Source: SAR324 cluster bacterium (lineage in GTDB: Bacteria; SAR324; JACQKK01). From it: DNA of 7,697 nucleotides. Both the position numbers and the translations under genes were made by a program. Numbering within the stretch: position 1 is the stretch's first letter; each line of letters opens with the position of its first letter. Below are positions 5,587 to 7,697 of the stretch, piece after piece. The stretch covers positions 1 through 7,697 of the forward strand of contig JAPUJL010000383.1 in the NCBI GenBank assembly GCA_027296185.1. Reading direction: 5' to 3'. Below the pieces are notes generated by a model that was not told where the DNA came from, made no database searches, and saw only the letters and a program-made list of their open reading frames with translations.

Positions 5587-6819
5587 CTAGGCGAATTGGC
5601 GGAAGATGGTGACGGCATTCTGTCCGCCGAAGGCCAGGGAGTTGGACATCACCGAGTCGACCCGCTGCTGCCGCGCCTCCAACGGCACGTAGTCCAGATC
5701 CAGCTCGGGGTCGGGGTCGTCCAGGTTGATGGTGGGCGGTATGGCCCCGTGTACGAGCACGAGCACGCTCGCCACCGCCTCTATGGCGGCCGCACCGCCC
5801 AGGGCATGCCCCACCATGGATTTGATCGAGCTGACCGGGATGCCTCCTGCCTCCTCGCCGAAGACCCGCTTGATGGCCTGGGTTTCCAGGGCATCGTTGA
5901 GGGGGGTGGAGGTGCCATGGGCGTTGATGTAGCCGATCTGCCCGGGGCGCATCTGCGCGTCCGCCAGGGCCGCCTGCATGGCCCCCACCGCCCCGGCCGC
6001 CTGCGGATCGGGGGCGGTGAGGTGGTGGGCGTCGGCGGTCATCCCGAACCCGGCCACCTCGGCCAGAATTCCCGCCCCGCGCCGCTTGGCGGAGCTGAGG
6101 CTCTCCAGCAGCAGCACGGCGCCGCCCTCGGCCAGCACGAATCCGTCCCGGCTGACGCTAAAAGGGCGGCTGGCCCGCTGCGGCTCGCCGTTCCGGGTGG
6201 ACAGGGCGCCCAGCAGGCTGTAGCCCTCCAGCGAGAAAGGCGTGATCACCGCCTCGGTGCCGCCAGCCAGCATGGCATCGGCGCGCCCGAGCCGGATGAG
6301 GTCGAAGGCGTTGCCGATGCTGTGGTTGCCGGTGGCGCAGGCGGTGCTGATGCAGAGGTTCGGTCCCCGCAGGTTGTGTTTCATAGCCACGTGGGCCGGG
6401 GCCATGTTGGCGATTACGATGGGCACGGTGAGCGGGTGAAATTTTCCCGGCCCCCGCTTGAGGAATTTGGCGTGTTGCTGCTCGATGAACGAAATGCCGC
6501 CGATGCCCGTACCGATGGAAACCCCGATGCGCTCCGGCGGAATGGCGCCGGCGGTGTTCAACTCCAGGCCGCTCTGCTCCAGCGCCTGGTCCGCTGCGGC
6601 GATCGCGAATTGGGAGAACCGCTCGACGCGCTTGGCCTTCTTGGGATCGAAGGCGAAATCCTTCACCTGCGCCGCGATCTGCGTCCTGTGCGGTGCAGGA
6701 TCGAACGCGGAGATGCGGTCGACACCCGAGACGCCGCCGATGAGGGATTTCCAGAACGCCGGGACGTCGAGGCCGATACAGGAAATCACGCCCAGTCCGG
6801 TTACGACGACTCGCTCCAT
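5587..6819 (-). CDS. fabF: Beta-ketoacyl-ACP synthase II (FabF-type condensing enzyme)
   Basis: The 410-residue, full-length KAS II-type thiolase-fold enzyme elongates acyl-ACP with malonyl-ACP in type II fatty acid synthesis (cytoplasmic dimer). The catalytic triad is complete and spaced as in E. coli FabF: Cys161 in STACATG, His301 in NAHGTSTP, His338 in KSMVGHALGG, with the conserved Lys333. Other markers are VVVTGLG at the N-terminus, AGGTEA (185-190) and SRPFSVSRDGFV (217-228). Deviations: CATGNH instead of the usual CASGxH-like sequence, GHALGGAAAIE instead of GHLLGAAGAVE, and an Ala-Phe-Gly-Gly-Gln-Asn gating loop (396-401) where Gly-Phe-Gly-Gly-Thr-Asn is usual. The ATG at 6817-6819 has AGGAG (6825-6829) 5 nt upstream and overlaps the end of queA by 19 nt, suggesting translational coupling. 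No acpP or fabG adjoins it, so this could be a second FabF paralogue rather than the primary one. Confidence 0.92.
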   Translation of the reverse strand: MERVVVTGLGVISCIGLDVPAFWKSLIGGVSGVDRISAFDPAPHRTQIAAQVKDFAFDPKKAKRVERFSQFAIAAADQALEQSGLELNTAGAIPPERIGVSIGTGIGGISFIEQQHAKFLKRGPGKFHPLTVPIVIANMAPAHVAMKHNLRGPNLCISTACATGNHSIGNAFDLIRLGRADAMLAGGTEAVITPFSLEGYSLLGALSTRNGEPQRASRPFSVSRDGFVLAEGGAVLLLESLSSAKRRGAGILAEVAGFGMTADAHHLTAPDPQAAGAVGAMQAALADAQMRPGQIGYINAHGTSTPLNDALETQAIKRVFGEEAGGIPVSSIKSMVGHALGGAAAIEAVASVLVLVHGAIPPTINLDDPDPELDLDYVPLEARQQRVDSVMSNSLAFGGQNAVTIFRQFA

Positions 6820-7697
6820 GAACGCTCCTGAGGGTTATCCGGGGCGGGGAGGATGGCCATGCAATCCCCGTAGCTATAGAAACGGTAGCCTTTCTCGGCG
6901 GCGGTGCCGTAGGCGGCGAGGATTCGCGCCTCGCCATGGAACGCCGCGACCAGTTGCAGTAACGTGCTCGCCGGCTGGTGAAAATTGGTGATCATACCGT
7001 CCACCGCCAGGAATTCGAATGGGGGCCGGATGAAGATGTCCGTTCGGGCCTCGATCCCTTCGGGAAAGCCCAGCCGTGCCCAGCTTTCCAGCGCCCGTAC
7101 GGTCGTGGTGCCGACCGCCACCACCGGCCGGCCGCCGCGCCGCGCCGCCAGAACCGCCCGGCAGGCTTCCGGGGAAATGGAGTAAGCCTCCTCGTGCATG
7201 CGGTGCTTGGCCGGGTCCCGCTCCTGAATGGGGAGGAAGGTGCCTTCCCCCACGTGGAGGGTCAACTCCACCCAGGCGAGGTGCTTGGCCCGCAATGCCT
7301 CGAACACGTCCGGTGTGAAGTGAAATCCCGCCGTCGGCGCGGCGATCGAGCCCTCCCGGCGCGCGTAACAGGTCTGGTACAGCCGGCGGTGCTCCAGGGC
7401 GCTCTGGCCGTTATCCCGCCGGATATAGGGGGGCAGGGGCGCCAGCCCGTGCGCCTCGAGCCGCTCGTGGAGCTTCTTCGGATCGTCGAAGCGGACGATC
7501 CGGGCGCCCTCCTCGTCGCGGTGGAGCGCCTCCGCCACGATCGCTCCGTCCGCGAAGCGGATTCGGTCGCCCGGCTTGACGCGCCGCGCGCCCTTGATGA
7601 GCGTCCGCCACTGCCCCGCGCCCACATCGTCCGTCAGCAGCGCCTCCAGCGGGCGTCCGCCGGGCAGGTGCCCTTCCAGCCGGGCGGGCACGACGCG
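6801..7697 (-). CDS. queA: QueA, S-adenosylmethionine:tRNA ribosyltransferase-isomerase, 5' end outside the window
   Basis: 298 residues are visible up to TAA at 6801-6803. The frame continues past base 7697, where it reads R-V-V-P-A-R-L, the conserved NDTRVxPARL region. The GTG at 7689-7691 is therefore an internal Val, and about 45 N-terminal residues are missing compared with the usual 340-350. Conserved QueA blocks are present in order: ALEHRRLYQTCYA, APTAGFHFT (about residues 120-128 of the visible part), LHVGEGTF, VGTTTVRALES, ITNFHQPASTLLQLVAAF and YRFYSYGD. QueA transfers and isomerises the ribose of SAM onto 7-aminomethyl-7-deazaguanine at tRNA position 34 to make epoxyqueuosine, the penultimate step of queuosine synthesis. 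In many bacteria tgt follows queA; here fabF follows with a 19-nt overlap, so the classic queA-tgt-yajC-secDF order is broken on this side. Confidence 0.96.
   Translation of the reverse strand, partial: RVVPARLEGHLPGGRPLEALLTDDVGAGQWRTLIKGARRVKPGDRIRFADGAIVAEALHRDEEGARIVRFDDPKKLHERLEAHGLAPLPPYIRRDNGQSALEHRRLYQTCYARREGSIAAPTAGFHFTPDVFEALRAKHLAWVELTLHVGEGTFLPIQERDPAKHRMHEEAYSISPEACRAVLAARRGGRPVVAVGTTTVRALESWARLGFPEGIEARTDIFIRPPFEFLAVDGMITNFHQPASTLLQLVAAFHGEARILAAYGTAAEKGYRFYSYGDCMAILPAPDNPQERSWSESS
6825..6829 (-). promoter_or_regulatory. Ribosome binding site of fabF inside queA
   Basis: AGGAG on the minus strand, 5 nt before the fabF ATG, lies within the last codons of queA. This supports the chosen start and a coupled, co-transcribed pair. 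Confidence 0.7.

Noticed and set aside
5268..5618. A 116-codon minus-strand frame as an intact small gene
   Set aside because: Only its middle resembles a GNAT N-terminus. Its first part overlaps the fabF end and palindrome, and its last part is out of frame after the tetranucleotide run, so it is better described as part of a pseudogene.
5425..6831. A plus-strand open frame of 468 codons opposite fabF
   Set aside because: Its Gly/Arg/Ala-rich translation has no recognisable motif and mirrors the conserved fabF frame, so it is an antisense shadow.
7689..7691. GTG at 7689-7691 as the queA start
   Set aside because: It is the second Val of the conserved R-V-V-P-A-R-L segment near residue 48 of QueA, so the true start lies beyond the window.
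1..7697. Mobile element, CRISPR array, toxin-antitoxin or defence system
   Set aside because: I saw no transposase or integrase motif, no regularly spaced direct repeats and no small paired ORFs outside the housekeeping genes; base composition looks uniform.

Overview
This window is GC-rich bacterial chromosome, almost fully occupied by housekeeping genes. RlmN, a proteobacterial-type Psd, a two-TM FtsH, FabF and QueA all resemble Gram-negative, most likely proteobacterial (gamma- or a neighbouring deep class) homologues. That placement is an impression from protein similarity recalled from memory, not a search. I see no transposase, integrase, phage gene, CRISPR array, tRNA or rRNA.

Layout: (i) 2-1096, plus strand, the 3' part of a fumarylacetoacetate-hydrolase (FAH) fold enzyme whose start lies left of the window. 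(ii) 1097-1217, a short convergent intergenic gap with a hairpin; two more strong inverted repeats lie just inside the 3' end of rlmN. (iii) 1218-5073, minus strand, read right to left: ftsH, psd, rlmN, with gaps of 30 and 67 nt, probably one transcription unit behind a promoter at about 5195-5223. (iv) 5074-5586, the only long gap without an intact gene. It holds the ftsH leader and promoter, a decayed GNAT acetyltransferase remnant (about 5215-5489) and a GC-rich palindrome just after fabF. (v) 5587-7697, minus strand, queA (5' end outside the window) overlapping fabF by 19 nt.

How the genes work together: ftsH (membrane protease) and psd (last step of phosphatidylethanolamine synthesis) both concern the inner membrane. 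FabF elongates the acyl chains that feed phospholipids. RlmN and QueA are both nucleic-acid modification enzymes of translation (23S rRNA/tRNA m2A, and tRNA queuosine). So the locus mixes membrane biogenesis with translation fidelity. The FAH-family gene is convergent and probably unrelated.

I did not find a convincing undescribed system. The best items for a second look are the GNAT fossil with its tetranucleotide slip and internal deletion, the promoter at its end that appears to drive ftsH, the ftsH-psd-rlmN linkage, and motif deviations in the FabF-like enzyme.
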